A stretch of DNA of 64,000 bases from Antilocapra americana (lineage: Eukaryota; Chordata; Mammalia; Artiodactyla; Antilocapridae), in the NCBI GenBank assembly GCA_007570785.1, contig ML664161.1, positions 15,218,861 to 15,282,860 on the forward strand. The letters are read 5' to 3'. Positions 43,307 through 55,438 of the stretch are shown here, piece by piece; the stretch's first letter is position 1, and every line of letters begins with the position of its first letter. The notes beneath the pieces are model-generated. The model was given only the letters and a program-made list of their open reading frames with translations, searched no databases and had not been told where the DNA came from. The translations under genes were made by a program, and so were the position numbers.

Positions 43307-44184
43307 AAAAAGAAATAAAAATGATTGGTAAATCCTTGGTATAAAGCTCTAAGTCAAAAAAATTACTTATTGATAATTTTACATTCTTTAAGATTTTTCA
43401 TCTAGACACTTTTCACTCTTTAATCAAAGAGAATTTTTTGTATGTTTTCATTACTGTTTCAGTGTATTCTAAACACTTTAGTATCAAGAATCCTGAAATG
43501 TCTGATGACATTATTCTTATACAAAACAAAATAAAATTGACTCATATTGTTTTAATTCCACATGTTTATGAACATTTCTTACAGAGCACCAGATTTGTAT
43601 ATTTCAATAGTAAAATATAGATCATTCAGAATTTAAAATACAACATTATTTTTCATGAAATCACCATTTATTTTGTAGATAGATATTATAAATAGCATAT
43701 ATTACAGCTTATAGTGGATATTTTAAAAAATAAATAAACTTTAATTTTTATTTCAGCATATCTACATTTTTGCAATATAAAAAAAAACCTTTTTAAAAGA
43801 ATACCTTATGAGTGGGCAACACTTTATACCCTTCAACTATATTCCTGTGCTAATTTATCCCATTAAATCACTTAACAATCGTGAAAGGAAATTAAAACCC
43901 ACTTTATTCAAATAGCTAATCACTGACAAGGTTCCTTTCAGAATGTAGTTTTATGATGATAAAATCCCTTTCACAGAGAAGAAATATTCATCAGAACAAG
44001 TAAAGATAAAGAAAAAATTTTTCTAGAGTTTCTTAAAATCCAAGATCTCTCCATTCTGTCCCAAGATAAAAAGACATGTGACCCAGAAAAAAATCAGTGG
44101 AAAAGATATATCTTTGGCATAACTGAATAATGACTTCTAGAGTTTCTGAAAGAGTCTTGGGAAACCTAAGGGCTCAGACTTAGT
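43307..44184. other. Unassigned AT-rich DNA
   Basis: Very AT-rich. No family recognised. Confidence 0.4.
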
Positions 44185-44285
44185 TGTACCTCTAAGGGGC
44201 TAAGTGACTTTCCAAAGTCACAGGGTTCTTGGAGAATCAGACCCACCATTGGAATCACCTGATTTCCAGTCCCACACGCACACAA
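44185..44285 (-). repeat. MIR fragment, antisense
   Basis: GGGGCTAAGTGACTTTCC, AAAGTCACAGGGTTCTTGG and GATTTCCAGTCCCACAC resemble antisense MIR ('ttaagtaacttgcccaaggtcacacagct ... gaacccaggcag'). Short. Confidence 0.55.
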
Positions 44286-44634
44286 GGACAGTCAGAATCT
44301 GCCGTAGACTTCAAGGTACATCATCAGTATATTACAGGGAGCAACTAGAAGCTGAAATTGTATAGCTCTTGTGTGTTATTTGGGTTCAGGAAGAGAAGAA
44401 ATGAATGTGTGTTAAAGGTGGTTCCTATCAGCTGGAATAGTCACTCATTAGCATCTTCTCTATGTTCACTGATGTCAGATTGATAGGCTGAGTGGTCCGA
44501 GTAGAGGAATTTATGCCATGAGAATCAACCAATGCTATAGATCGAGCCTTTATTGGGGAGGGGAAGAACCTAGCCACTTGTTAAGTTTTATCAATTCACT
44601 TCTGCTAAACCCTCTTTCCCACCTCTGTAAGAGC
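44286..44634. other. Unassigned DNA
   Basis: No recognised element. Confidence 0.4.
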
Positions 44635-44965
44635 AATGTGTACCTTTGTTTCCCTGGCACCACATGCATCCAACCTGGAATGCCATTGTGTTACTTTTTC
44701 TACTGTTAGCATCGTAAATTGCTATTCATCCCCCAAGTCTCAGCTCAAAAAAGTCCTCTCAGCATCTCTTTCTCACACACATACACACACCCTCCAGTGT
44801 AGTCTTCTTATCCTCCCCATATTCCATAAATACTTCCACAAGGCCCAGAAAGATTGGATTGCAAACATGTTATATGTCTATCCCCTCTTACACACACACA
44901 CCAGACTGTGAGCCCTTTGAGGGTATAGACACAGGTTTCTTCCCTATGATCTCAGCATCTCATAG
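44635..44965 (+). repeat. L2 3' end, sense
   Basis: CCAACCTGGAATGCCATTG, CCAAGTCTCAGCTCAAAAAAG, TCCTCTCAGCATCTCTTTC, ATTCCATAAATACTTCC, GACTGTGAGCCCTTTGAGGG and TATGATCTCAGCATCTCATAG give the complete L2 3' block order with small CA-rich expansions (44761-44790). Confidence 0.75.
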
Positions 44966-46055
44966 AGGTAAATGTCTCTTGTCTTAGTGGGTAGGTCTAG
45001 AGTCAGGCCATACCTCTTTCCTCCTGTCCACCTGCTCTGGATTGATAACTGGAACTGGTCAGACAATAGAACAGCTTGGAGGGAACTTGTGAAGGAACAA
45101 AGGAAAATAGATATCCAGGGCAGCACTCTACTCCATCAGGCATCAAGGAGGCAAGAAATTGCATGGAAAAATATCTACTTGCTCCTATGTTAACACTTAC
45201 CGTGCTATCTTGTAATTTAATTCTCTCTTTATTAAATCATTGTCTTTATGGGGTTTAGGACTGTGTGCTATTTTGTTTTGTGTTCCCAGACCCATCTCAA
45301 TATCTAGCCTTAGAATGAGTCCTAAGCCATTGATGGCTCCAGTTAAGGGCCGCTCTCCACTTTCTATCGCCATCCTCAAGTTACCCCACCTCCCCCAAGG
45401 AATTAGACGGAGATGTAGCAGGAGGCTTTGGGGAAGAGGAAATATGGGCTGACTGCAGTGTGCCCCAAAATGGGCCCTGTGCACCCCCTGAGACTTCAAC
45501 TCCAGGAGTGGCTGACCTTTTATCTCTAGTCAGCATCTGGAAATTTATCTTTGATTTTAAGGAGAGCACTCCATCTTGGAAAAGAGATCTGCCGCCTCCA
45601 TCTCAGGTTTCCACTGGGACAGGAGGGTAGCACAAGGGGTGGGACAATCTAAGACATCACCTAAAAGGAAAGAATATTTGGCTCATCTCCCAACTTCAAA
45701 AAAACACAAAACTCATCAGCCTAAAGAAACTTCAGAAGTTTATGATGCAGAAATAAGTAGCTTGTGTGTGACGCATTTCCAGCTTATGGCAAGGCAGCTA
45801 TTAGAATGGAATGCTCTCCAATGGATAGGACCAGATTAGACTCCATTGCTACCAGCCAAACTCGGCTTGGGAGGATTGGCAATTGCATGCAAATGTGAAG
45901 TGATTAGTATTACCTCGCTGTTAGACTCTTCCCAATGGGAAGGTGACAGAGTATTCATTTGCAGTAGACTATTAGAAAAATCAGACGTGTGTCTGCACTT
46001 TCTTTTAAAGATATCACTTTTTCTCTACGTCTTTTCCTGGATAGTGTTAGATTAT
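44966..46055. other. Unassigned DNA, possible conserved non-coding part
   Basis: No repeat recognised. At about 45740-45960 the sequence contains an octamer ATGCAAAT (45887-45894) inside AATTGCATGCAAATGTG and a neighbouring GTGATTAGTATTACC. The combination is enhancer-like, but there is no proof. Short overlapping frames at 45197-45569 are unsupported. Confidence 0.3.
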
Positions 46056-46059
46056 TGTT

Positions 46060-46500
46060 TCATCATTTATTCAGCAACATTAACTGACCAGTGTCAGGCA
46101 AAGTGCTTTACCCTGTAACTCAAAAATAAATAAGATACTTACCCTCAAGGAGTTTACAGACTAGTGGGAAATAAGAGTAAACAAGCAAAAAAAAAAATTA
46201 CAGTAATGGAGGTATGCTCAGATGCTAGAAAGCCAAAAAGACAAGACCAGCTAAATCAGACTTTGCTCTTAGCAGGGAATGTAGAGGAGAAGTGTACAGT
46301 GGGGTGGATAAGGTGTATGGTTTTCTGGTGGAATCTGTTATTACGGTGAGTCCTGAAGTATATGCAAGAATTAGACAGGCAAAGGGAGGTTGGTACACCA
46401 AGGCGTGAAGGTGAGAGAGGGTCAGGCTACAGCAAAACCACAGCTCTTCAGATAGGATAAGGGAAGAGAAAAGGCACGAGCAGGGGAGAGGCAAGATGAG
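46060..46500 (-). repeat. L2 3' end, antisense
   Basis: ATTTATTCAGCAACATTAAC, AAAAATAAATAAGATACTTACC, CTCAAGGAGTTTACAGACTAG, TTACGGTGAGTCCTGAAG and CAGGCAAAGGGAGGTTGG match the antisense L2 3' end ('ccctcaaggagcttacattctag ... cattccaggcagagggaac'). Confidence 0.72.
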
Positions 46501-46739
46501 GTGGCCCCATAATTCAATCCCCAGAAAATCTGAAGCGATTCTGCCCAGCTGAGAGTTTATTTTAACCTAAAGACAAAGGTAGTATTTGAAGTATATATTA
46601 ACAATCCATTATCAATCTGAATGTAGAATTTGTATCTGGGATGTAGTCTGTTTTTCTTTGCTTGCTTTGTTTTTGTTGGAGAGAAGGAAAATGGATAGAC
46701 ACTACTTATAATCCCCTCCAGTATCAGTGCTTCTCATCT

Positions 46740-46900
46740 CATGGGTATCAGAACTGCAAGAGACCTTAAAGATTGTTTAACTCAATCTTTCTCCTTATTT
46801 TACAGATGAGGAAATTGATCTCTACAAAGGTCAAAAGATTTACTCAAGGTCATATAAATAATGATAGCAATAGGATCCATTTCTCTTTCATCTCAAATCC
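46740..46900 (-). repeat. MIR-type SINE, antisense
   Basis: GAGACCTTAAAGATTGTTTAAC, TTATTTTACAGATGAGGAAATTG, TCAAAAGATTTACTCAAGGTC and ATAATGATAGCAATAGGATCC resemble the antisense MIR core ('cattttacagatgaggaaactgagg ... acttgcccaaggtcac'). Confidence 0.65.
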
Positions 46901-47015
46901 TTTGAGTCCATGAGAGAAATTTAGAAACCAGCCTGATTCTGGTGAGCCTCACTTCTCAAGAAGTTAACCTCTCCCGTTAACTCTCCATTTATAAGCTAAA
47001 AAAACAATTCGTAAG

Positions 47016-47215
47016 CTAGGTGATGCAGTGGTAAAGAATCTGCCTACCAATGCAGGAGATGTGGGTTTGATCCCTGGGTCAGGAGGATGTCCTGGAATAC
47101 AAAATGGCAACCCACTCCAGTATTCTTGCCTAAAAATTCCCAAGGACAGAGGAGCCTGGCAGGCTACAGTCCATGAGGTCACAGAGAGTCAGACATGACT
47201 GAGCTACTGAGCATG
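47016..47215 (+). mobile_element. Bov-tA SINE
   Basis: GATGCAGTGGTAAAGAATCTGC head, GGGTTTGATCCCTGGGTCAGG, TATTCTTGCCTAAAAATTCCC, and tail GTCAGACATGACTGAGC. Near full length, with a diverged 5' end. Confidence 0.93.
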
Positions 47216-48210
47216 GCAAGCTATATTATAAGGAAGTGATTCAGATAATGGAAAATTTCAGCTAGGTTGGCTTCCTTTGACAAATCTCATATTAGAACAG
47301 TGTTCAATAATAAAATCTAAAAGAAACCCTCCTGGAATGATGTTCAAGTGTCCTTGTTTCTTTCAAGATAAATGGCCAGAACTCTGGTATATGCATCACT
47401 TTTAAGATGGCAGCTGTGATCTTGACCATCAAAACTGGGCTATAGCCTGCCCCACTTCACCCCAGCTAGTGAAGCCTGGAGAAAGCAGAATAATTATACA
47501 TGCTTATATAGCAAGTTCAGTTATTTCTTCAAAGGTTATCTAACACATAGTAAGACTGTAAAATAAAGGAAATGAAGAATAAGAAGGAAACTCACCAGGC
47601 TTGAATCATCCTGACACAGATGTATACTTATAAGCCTAGCATTACAAATGTGTCCCTTAGAGAATATATTTATGTAAAACATGTCTCTTAAGATCTGGAA
47701 GTAAAATTGTTGCCATGAACTTCTCATCATGAACTTCATATGCAAGAGTCAAACATTTGTGGTGGAAACACGTAGATGTTTTTAGGCCTGTTGCCCACAA
47801 TGTCCCATAAGAGAAAATATTTTGCTGAGAGTCTGTGTGCTCATGCTCTTTACCACTGAGACTTGGATCTCTGCTTTTAGAAAATTCTCCAGGGAAAGCA
47901 TTTGCCAGCTCCTTGGATTGGTTAATAAAATGGGGTTCTTTAGAATTTCCCCTTGGGCACTGAGTTCAAGAAACCGATTTGAACAGGTACTGATTTGGCA
48001 GTTATTTTAGAAATGTGATTTCCCATATTCTCAATGAGGAAGTACTATCTTGCCTAGGAGATGTTAATTTTTTCCACTGATATCTGGATTTAAAGCTCAT
48101 CTAAGATCCAGGCTTCCTACCAAGGTAGAGACACTCTCAGGTCATTCTAAAATTAAACTAATGTAATTGTGCATGGTGACACAGATAGATACAATTTAAC
48201 ATAGGGAAGC
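47216..48210. other. Unassigned AT-rich DNA
   Basis: No recognised element. Frames up to 69 codons are unsupported. Confidence 0.4.
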
Positions 48211-48214
48211 AATG

Positions 48215-48570
48215 AATACAGTTCCACATATTATGGAGTATTTATGGGTATTTGTAGGGAGTATGGGTGGGTTTGGAAAGATGGTGAATGATAGTACTGA
48301 AGTAACAGACTGGGGCAAGAGCACAAAGGGCCTTGAAACCCATAAAGAATCTGTGATCAACTACTCCTGCCTTCATACTCAGCCTGTTTGGTAGTCAATG
48401 AGAACAGCGTATTTGGAGCACTTTATTGCCCTCATTTATTTATGTTTGTCTTTTTCTACTAGACAGAAAGCAACATGAAGGCAGAGCCTGTATCTAAGTT
48501 GTCTTTTCTTCTCCAGTGCTAGCAAAGTGAGCAAGGTAACCATCCATAAACATTATCTAGTATCAATATT
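48215..48570. repeat. Two L2 fragments, opposite orientations
   Basis: At 48290-48360, GCACAAAGGGCCTTGAAACCC resembles antisense L2. At 48415-48570, TTTATTGCCCTCATTTATTTATG, AGCAACATGAAGGCAGAGCC and CTCCAGTGCTAGCAAAGTG resemble the sense L2 3' end ('aagctccatgagggcagggac ... cagcgcctagcacagtgc'). Both are weak. Confidence 0.5.
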
Positions 48571-49526
48571 TCTGTTATAAAGATGAAAACCAAGGTTGTT
48601 TTAAGAACATATTTATTAGATAAATTAAGGTATGCTTTAACATTAAAAATGAATGCAAATAGATGCATGGGGAAAGAAAAAAACTGGAGAAAAAAACCCC
48701 AGATATATCCATCTTTGAACTGGAGATTTAGTTAATAATGTATCCAAAAGTTTTTTAAGTTTTGAACTATTACTTCCTCAAAATCAAAGATTTAATTTTC
48801 AAAAGTAAAAAGTCGCCTACAAGAAATTTTAAAAGAAGTTAAATAGGGAAGCTTTGATAGGGTGGAGGTATTATTCCAGTGCCCTTGTGTTGGAAATATG
48901 AATAAAATTTAAGTTAATAAGCAAAAAACGAGAGGGAGAGAGAGAGTGAGTGCAGAGTCTGCGTATCTGTTGTGTTGGGTGGTGGGGGGCAGTATCTGAT
49001 GGGTGGGACAAGTTTAAGCATTTCTCACAACAATAACAACACCACAGTATACATTGCTCTACAAAAGTGGATCAGAAAAGAAACTTTCACTGAACCCAAG
49101 CTACCTTGGTCACCACTGTAGTTCACTTCAGTCATGTGGGATGTACAGCAAAATTCCACACAGTAAAAGCTCTTTGCTCACTGACTTTTACATTAAAAGT
49201 AGATTAAAAGGGGAGTTAATGGATTCTGCTGTGCTGCTTGTACTAACCAGCTCCTGGAGAGTGTCCTTCAGGCAGATTAATCCTATGGGTCAGTATAAAG
49301 TAAATTCATATAACATTCTAAACTGCATTTTACTCTATATACTGGTACGAGATTCTCCTCAACCTTATGAAGTAAAAGCAGAACTTATGGACTCTCCCTT
49401 ACAGGAAATGTTTCATTCTTAACTCAGCCAAAACAGAAAGAGCTAAGTTCTTTGACTTTTCCATATTTGGGATCTTTGCTAACAACAAACAAAATAATAA
49501 TAAAATAACAAAAACAACAATGATGA
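48571..49526. other. Unassigned AT-rich DNA
   Basis: No recognised element. A short GA-rich patch lies at 48930-48955. The 122-codon plus frame at 49054-49422 has no recognised domain and is not called. Confidence 0.4.
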
Positions 49527-50210
49527 CGTTATTGTTCAGTCGCTAAGTCATGTCTGACTCTTTGTGACTCCATGCACTGTAGTATGTCAGGTTCCTCTGT
49601 CCTTCACTATCTCCTGGAGCTTGTTCAAATTCAAGACCACTGAATTTGATGATGCTAGCTAATCACTTCATCCTCCACCACCCCCTCTCCTCCTGCCTTC
49701 AGTCTTTCCCAACATCAGGGCCTTTTCCAATGAGTCAGCTCTTTGAAGCAGGTGGCCAAAATACTGGAGCTTCAGCAGCAGCATCAGTTCTTCCAATGAA
49801 TATCCAGGACTGATTTCCTTGAGGATTGATCAGTTGGATCTCCTTGCAGTCCAAAGGACTGTCAAGAGTCTTCCCCACCACCACAATTTCAAAGCTTCAG
49901 TTCTTCAAAACTCAGGATTCTTTATGGCCCAACTCTCACATCTGTACCAGACTACTGGAAAAACCATAGTTGTGACTATATGGACCTTTGTTGGTAAAAT
50001 TAATACAGTCTAGGTTCGTCATAGCTTTCCCTCCAAAGAGCAAGCATCTTTTACTTTCATGGCTGCAGTCACAATTTGAAGTGATTTTGGAGCCCAAGAA
50101 AATAAAATCTGTCATTGTTTCCATTTTTCCCTGTTCTGTTTATCATGAAGTTATGGAACTTATGCCACGATCTTGGCTTTTTTAATACTGAGTTTTAAGC
50201 CAGTTTAGTC
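49527..50210 (-). mobile_element. BovB LINE 3' part, antisense, diverged
   Basis: ATTGTTCAGTCGCTAAGTC tail, TCACTTCATCCTCCACC, CATCAGGGCCTTTTCCAATG, CTGGAGCTTCAGCAGCAGC, TTTGGAGCCCAAGAAAATAA, ending near TACTGAGTTTTAAGCC. About 680 bases of ORF2 C-terminus and 3' UTR. More diverged than the 54-56 kb copies, so probably older. Confidence 0.93.
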
Positions 50211-50211
50211 A

Positions 50212-50425
50212 CAATAACAACCACTTTTGAGCACCTGTTATGCATCAGGAACTTTTCTAGGTGCTACTTAATAAGAATATTATTCCTGTCTTCCAGATAG
50301 GGAAGATGAGTCTCAAAACAAGTTAAAAGTATTTGCATAAGATTAGCTAGTAAATGACAGAATCAGGAGTAAATCCCTTGGTCAGTATGGTTCCAAGCTT
50401 GAACTCTTTCCATTTCAGCACTTCC
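50212..50425 (-). repeat. MIR SINE, antisense
   Basis: TTTTGAGCACCTGTTATGC, GGAACTTTTCTAGGTGC, TTCCAGATAGGGAAGATGAG and AGATTAGCTAGTAAATGAC match antisense MIR in order. It abuts the truncated end of the BovB at 50210. Confidence 0.75.
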
Positions 50426-50998
50426 ATTGTTGCACCCTTTTATGTCCTTTATAACAAAGGGTTCTATTCAAGTCAACAAATATGGCCAGAATTTAATATG
50501 GGTCCAATCCCAATGAGGATACAGGAAAATTCACAAGCCACTGGCAACAAGGATCTTGGTATGAGGAGTGAGCATGTTTGGGGTGATATTATAATCTTAG
50601 TTGAGTCATTTGGCTTTATTGAATTTATAGGGAAGCAGGACTTCAAGAGAAAGAAAGCACAGGTGATTTCTTTAGCCTTGCCTATAATTTCAAAGACCAC
50701 GATACCATCAAAAGGAAAGATAAAACTACCAATACATACAAGATAAATGGTAACCTGAGAATATGTATGTCCTATGATAAGCTCTAATATACTTCCCCCA
50801 ACAGATGGAGAATAGGGATTAGAACTGGGGGGAAACAAAGAAGTGTGTGAGTGTGTAAGAGTGTGTGTGTGTGTGTGTGTGAATGAGGAGCAGGTGGGCT
50901 TTTGTTTGTGTGTCTCCAGCATGTTTACATGCTAAATAGTAAATACAAAGAGCGTATCAACTCTTTATATCAAGTCATATCAGCTGAGGGTTTGAGGC
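50426..50998. other. Unassigned DNA containing a TG microsatellite
   Basis: Mostly unrecognised. The 149-codon minus frame (50473-50922) begins inside the CA/TG repeat and has no domain, so it is not called. Confidence 0.4.
50841..50881. repeat. (TG)n microsatellite
   Basis: Imperfect GTGTGTGAGTGTGTAAGA followed by an uninterrupted (GT)10 at 50861-50880. Potentially polymorphic. Confidence 0.93.
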
Positions 50999-51216
50999 TC
51001 AGTCATGTCTGACTCTTCACAACCACATGGACTGTAGCCCACCAGGCTCCTCTGTTCATGGAATGTTCCAGGAAAGAATAATGGAGTGGGTTGTCATTTC
51101 CTAATCCAAGGGATCTTCCCAACCCAGGGATCAAACTATGCCTTGAGAATCCATATCTCTTGCGTCTCCTGCATGGGCAATCAGATTTCTTACCACTGTA
51201 CCTCCTGGGAAATCCA
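50999..51216 (-). mobile_element. Bov-tA SINE, antisense
   Basis: TCAGTCATGTCTGACTC tail, CCAGGCTCCTCTGTTCATGG, AACCCAGGGATCAAAC, GTCTCCTGCATGGGC, CTCCTGGGAAATCC head. Flanked by short direct repeats TTGAGGC (50992-50998, 51217-51223). Confidence 0.93.
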
Positions 51217-51435
51217 TTGAGGCCAGTATCAGCTCTTCTTAAACTGAGAAATCCAACCACATTAATAAACATTTCTTATATTTGTCCCAAAATTTGCATT
51301 TAAAAAAATATTTATTCCATTTTTTCTACATTAGAACCCACTGATTCTTATTCATACTTAAATATGTTCTGAGTAATTTAACTTAAAATATATATATATT
51401 TAGAAAGAGGCAGAATGTAGGCAAAAGTTCTCAAA

Positions 51436-51605
51436 CAGAGAGTCAAGAAACTTAGATTCAAGTTCTTGCTCTAGGACACTTTAGAGACATATGTGACCTT
51501 GGGCATTTAGTTTAGCCATTCCACTCATAATTTTCCTCCATTCCGAAATGCAGTTATTATAAAGTGTGATAGGCTCCTGGCTGATTAAATAAATGAAAAA
51601 GTAAT
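51436..51605 (+). repeat. MIR SINE, sense
   Basis: GAGAGTCAAGAAACTTAG, GATTCAAGTTCTTGCTC, TGACCTTGGGCATTTAGTTTAG, GATAGGCTCCTGGCTGATTAAATAA. Head and core are in order. Confidence 0.7.
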
Positions 51606-52116
51606 TAAACAAAACAAACATTAGACAGCATTTGTCTATCATAAAGTAATATATAACATAAGGGACTATTTTGTTATTTATTGTTTACTATGGGAGACAT
51701 TAATCATGCCCAGCTTAGAAATATCTGTCTCTCATTCAATAAAATGATTTAAGTGACACTATAAATCATTCATGAGGATTCCAACATCATCAAAACATCA
51801 GCTGAAAGTCAAAATTAAAATATAAAAGCATGTCTACTTTTTTGGTGCTGCATGTTTTAGTTATTTTTCTACTATTCTCTAGATATAATTATTTTTAATG
51901 AGATTCTCAAGATATTTATCAAACTGATCAGAATTTAGATTCATTGTCTTTAAAGTAACAGGAAAACATTTAACTGTAAGCTAAAAACTGAAATTCTTCA
52001 GTTTTTAACTGTCTAAATAAATTGAAATTTGAAAGGGAGATAGTACAGGCTGATATTTAAAGCATATGACTTAAAGGATATCAAAGAAGCCTCAACCCAT
52101 CCATTTGTCCTCACCC
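51606..52116. other. Unassigned AT-rich DNA
   Basis: No recognised element. Confidence 0.4.
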
Positions 52117-52240
52117 AATGGCATCACTGACTCAATGAACATGAGTCTGAGCAAACTCACGGAGACAGTGAAGGACAGGGAAGCCTGACATGCTGCAGTC
52201 CATGGGCTCACAAAGATTCAGACACAACTTAATGACTGAA
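52117..52240 (+). mobile_element. BovB LINE 3' tail, sense, short
   Basis: AATGGCATCACTGACTCAATG, GTCTGAGCAAACTCACGG, GACAGGGAAGCCTGACATG, and GATTCAGACACAACTTAATG end. About 124 bases. Confidence 0.92.
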
Positions 52241-53889
52241 CAAATTTTTTCTCCTACTCTGATAACTTTTTACTGTCAGCAAGTTCTTGTTTTTCATTAA
52301 ATACTGTGCTCCACCATAGTTTTCTTGCATTTGTAAAACTTACTGGGGGCAGGGGTGGGGAGACTCACATTACAACTTATGAAAACAAGCTGGAAAGAGA
52401 CAACCAGACAATTGACAAGAGATGACAACTTGCTTGTCACTAGCACTTAATTGATCATTTGGAAATACTCTTTGGATTGAAAAAGATGATAAAACCAGAC
52501 ACTGGTTCTGTGGGGCCCTAGGTCCACGCCTGATCCATACCATCCAGCATGGATGCAGGACGAAAGAGGGGGTGCATTTGTCAAGAGTCTCCCCATTCCA
52601 ACACATTCAGGAGAGAACACCTCAGCCAGACTAACAATGGTTTCACTAACAATGGTTTGCTTCCTGCCCCTCAGCCAACCCAGAAACTTGACAAGGACAT
52701 TAAAAGCAAAAAAACATGGAGCTTTTTAAGTGGCAAGTACACAGTTCTTTTACCTCTAATATATTTGATTTCATCTTATTACACCACTTTTTATTTTGAC
52801 CATATGAACAGAGACACTCCGTAGTGGAAAGAGGTGAGGGGAAAATTGTAAAACCTCTGAAGTTTTGGGCAAATGGTTCTGTCTAGAGTTTGTTGGCCCA
52901 AACTCATTTTAACAGACTATTTCAAAAAGAAGATAATGGACCCAAAAACACTGTGAACCCTAAGACAAATACATAAGCTATAGGTGCCCAAGGAACATCA
53001 TATTCTAAAATGATGCAGCAGTTTGTACAAGCAATCTAAGTAAATATAAAAAAAACATTCTTATGGCATTTCCCAGACAACTGACCTATGAGATAAGCAG
53101 AAAATAAGTGGGAAATATTGCATGCCTCTGCTGTGTTGTCAAAGATGAAACATATGAGAGGAAAGTGTTATGAGGAAAAAGAGGGGGGAAATGAGGAGGG
53201 ACCCTATCTCTGAGTTTCATAAAAATAGCTTATTATTGATGTACATATAAAGGTCTCATATCCAACTTCTGTGCATGATTAGGTACATTAGCTGATTTTG
53301 CAAGATAGACTCCCATATCCCACTGATGAGAATCAATTGACTCGTCTAATTTATTTAACAATAGCAATACACTTAATCATCTACAGGACTGACTCAGAGC
53401 TTTTCTAAGAGACACACATTTATCCTGACTTAGAAAATCACAAGTCTTCAATTTTCAAATAATGCTTTGTTTGCCTCCCGAAACTATTCCTAAGACTATC
53501 TAAAAATAAAAGCTGACCCCTGTTTAGATGTTGGATTCATACATCCATGCACCAACCCTGAGTAATAACTGACACAGAAAGAGGTGCCCTTCAAACGCCC
53601 ATCTACAGGACATGCCCTAGGCTTGGAATGTTCAAACTGGCCACCTGGACAGGACAAATGCTGATGGGATACCCCAGGGCCAATGCTTTGTTTACCTTCC
53701 AGAGGAGAGCCTTTAGAAGAGCAAACACTGTATTGACAAGAAGGAAAAAAACTCTAAATTCTCGTATGCAATATGTCCCCACAAACTTTTAGAATGTAAG
53801 TATAAGTGTTGCAAACATAGCAACACACCTAATATGAGTATTTAAATGAAGTACTCAGTGAAGAACAAATTACAATCATACGATAACTT
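52241..53889. other. Unassigned DNA
   Basis: About 1.6 kb with no recognised repeat. Includes a 15-bp imperfect tandem (ACTAACAATGGTTTC, 52630-52659). A 91-codon plus frame at 52549-52824 has no recognised domain. Confidence 0.4.
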
Positions 53890-54095
53890 GATAGAGGAGA
53901 AAGTTCATGGCTTTTACAATAAATTATGAACTTAAATCCAGGTTCAGTCACTCGCTGTGTGAATGCAGGTTTATTGCTCAAGTTCCATGAGACTATTTTG
54001 CCTCTATAATACCTACCAAGCTAAGTGTAGAAATAATATATGTATAATATATGCATCACAGTCAGTGCTAAGTGAGTGGACATTATTATTGTCAT
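53890..54095 (+). repeat. MIR SINE, sense
   Basis: AATCCAGGTTCAGTCACTCGC, TGTGTGAATGCAGGTTTATTGC, TTTTGCCTCTATAATACC, CACAGTCAGTGCTAAGTGAG and a terminal ATTATTATTG. It leads directly into the sense BovB at 54101. Confidence 0.72.
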
Positions 54096-54100
54096 CATGA

Positions 54101-54328
54101 TTGCATAGACTGTGCTAAAGCCTTTGACCGTGTGGATCACAACAATCTGTGGGAAATTCTTCAAGAGATGGGAATACTAGATCACCTTACTTGCCTCCTG
54201 AGAAATCAGTATGCAGATCAAGAAGCAACAGTTAGAATCAGACATGGAACAATAGATTGGTTCCAAACTGGGAAAGGAGTTTGTCAAGGCTGTATATTGT
54301 CACCCTGATTATTTAACTTATATCCAGA
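54101..54328 (+). mobile_element. BovB LINE, sense: left part of an interrupted copy
   Basis: Encodes the reverse-transcriptase motif A region (AKAFDRVDHNNLW) and motif B (CQGCILSP), then a premature stop and TTTAACTTATATCCAGAG. In intact BovB the next bases are the AGTACATCATG region. That text is found instead at about 55443-55498, after a 1.1-kb antisense BovB. The interrupted copy is therefore the older one. Confidence 0.93.
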
Positions 54329-55435
54329 GTTCAGTTCAGTCACTCAGTCGTGTCCGACTCTTTGCAACCCCATGGACAGCAGCATGCCAGGCCTCCCTCT
54401 CCATCACCAACTCCCAGAGTTTACTCAAACTCATGTCCATCGAGTCAGTGATGCCATTCAACCATCTCATCCTCTGTTGTCCCCTTCTCCTTCCGCCTTC
54501 AATCTTTCCCAGCATCAGGGTCTTTTCAAATGAGTCAGTTCTTCCCATCAGGTGGCCAAAGTATTGGAGTTTCAGCTTCAACATCAGTCCTTCCAATGAA
54601 TATTCAGGACTTATCTCTTTTAGGATTGACTGGTTGGATCTCCATGCAGTCTGAGGGACTCTTAAGTGTCTTCTCCAACACTATAGTTCAAAAGCATCAA
54701 TTCTTTGGAGCTCAGCTTTCTTTCTAGTCCAACTCTCACATCCATATGTGACTACTGGGAAAACCATAGCCTTGACTAGATGGACCTTCTTTGGTAAAGT
54801 AATGTCTCTGCTTTTTAAAATGCTGTCTTGGTTGGTCATAACTTTCCTTCCAAGGACTAAGCATCTTTTAATTTCATGGCTGCGATCATCATCTTCAGTG
54901 ATTTTGGAGCCCAAAGAAATAAAGTCAGCCAATCTTGCCACTGTTTCTCCATCTATTTGCCATGAAGTGATGGGACCAGATGCCATGATCTTTCTTAGTT
55001 TTCTGAATGTTGACCTTTAAGCCAACTTTTTCACTTTCCTCTTTCACTTTCATCAAGAGGCTCTTTAGTTCTTCACTTTCTGCCATAGGGGTAGTATCAT
55101 CTGCATATCTGAGGTTAATGATATTTCTCCCGGCAATCTTGATTCTAGTTTGTGCTTCATCCAGCCCAGCATTTCTCATGATGTACTATGCATATAAGTT
55201 ACATAAGCAGGGTGACAATATACAGCCTTGACGTACTCCTATTCCTATTTGGAACCAGTCTGTTGTTCCATGTCCTGTTCTAACTGTTGCTTCCTGATCT
55301 GCATACAGATTTCTCAAAAGGCAGGTCAGGTGGTCTGGTATTCCCATCTCTTTCAGAATTTTCCACAGTTTATTGTGATCCATACAGTCAAAGGCTTTGG
55401 CATAGTCAATAAAGCAGAGATAGATGTTTTACTGG
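54329..55435 (-). mobile_element. BovB LINE, antisense, nested in an older BovB
   Basis: From the 3' tail TTCAGTTCAGTCACTCAGTCG (54330) to TAGATGTTTTACTGG (55435). It keeps RT motif A as DYAKAFD-like text near 55.4 kb, motif B (RQGCILSP) and an intact-looking motif C (YADD, in the frame 55179-54925), plus the C-terminal CESW region. Frames are broken by shifts. The left flank AACTTATATCCAGAG (54315-54329) and the right flank AACATATGCAGAG (55436-55448) are a probable, decayed TSD. 5'-truncated, no endonuclease. Confidence 0.94.
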
Positions 55436-55438
55436 AAC

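Noticed and set aside
50473..50922. 149-codon minus-strand frame
   Set aside because: Its start lies in the CA/TG microsatellite and the translation is low complexity with no domain.
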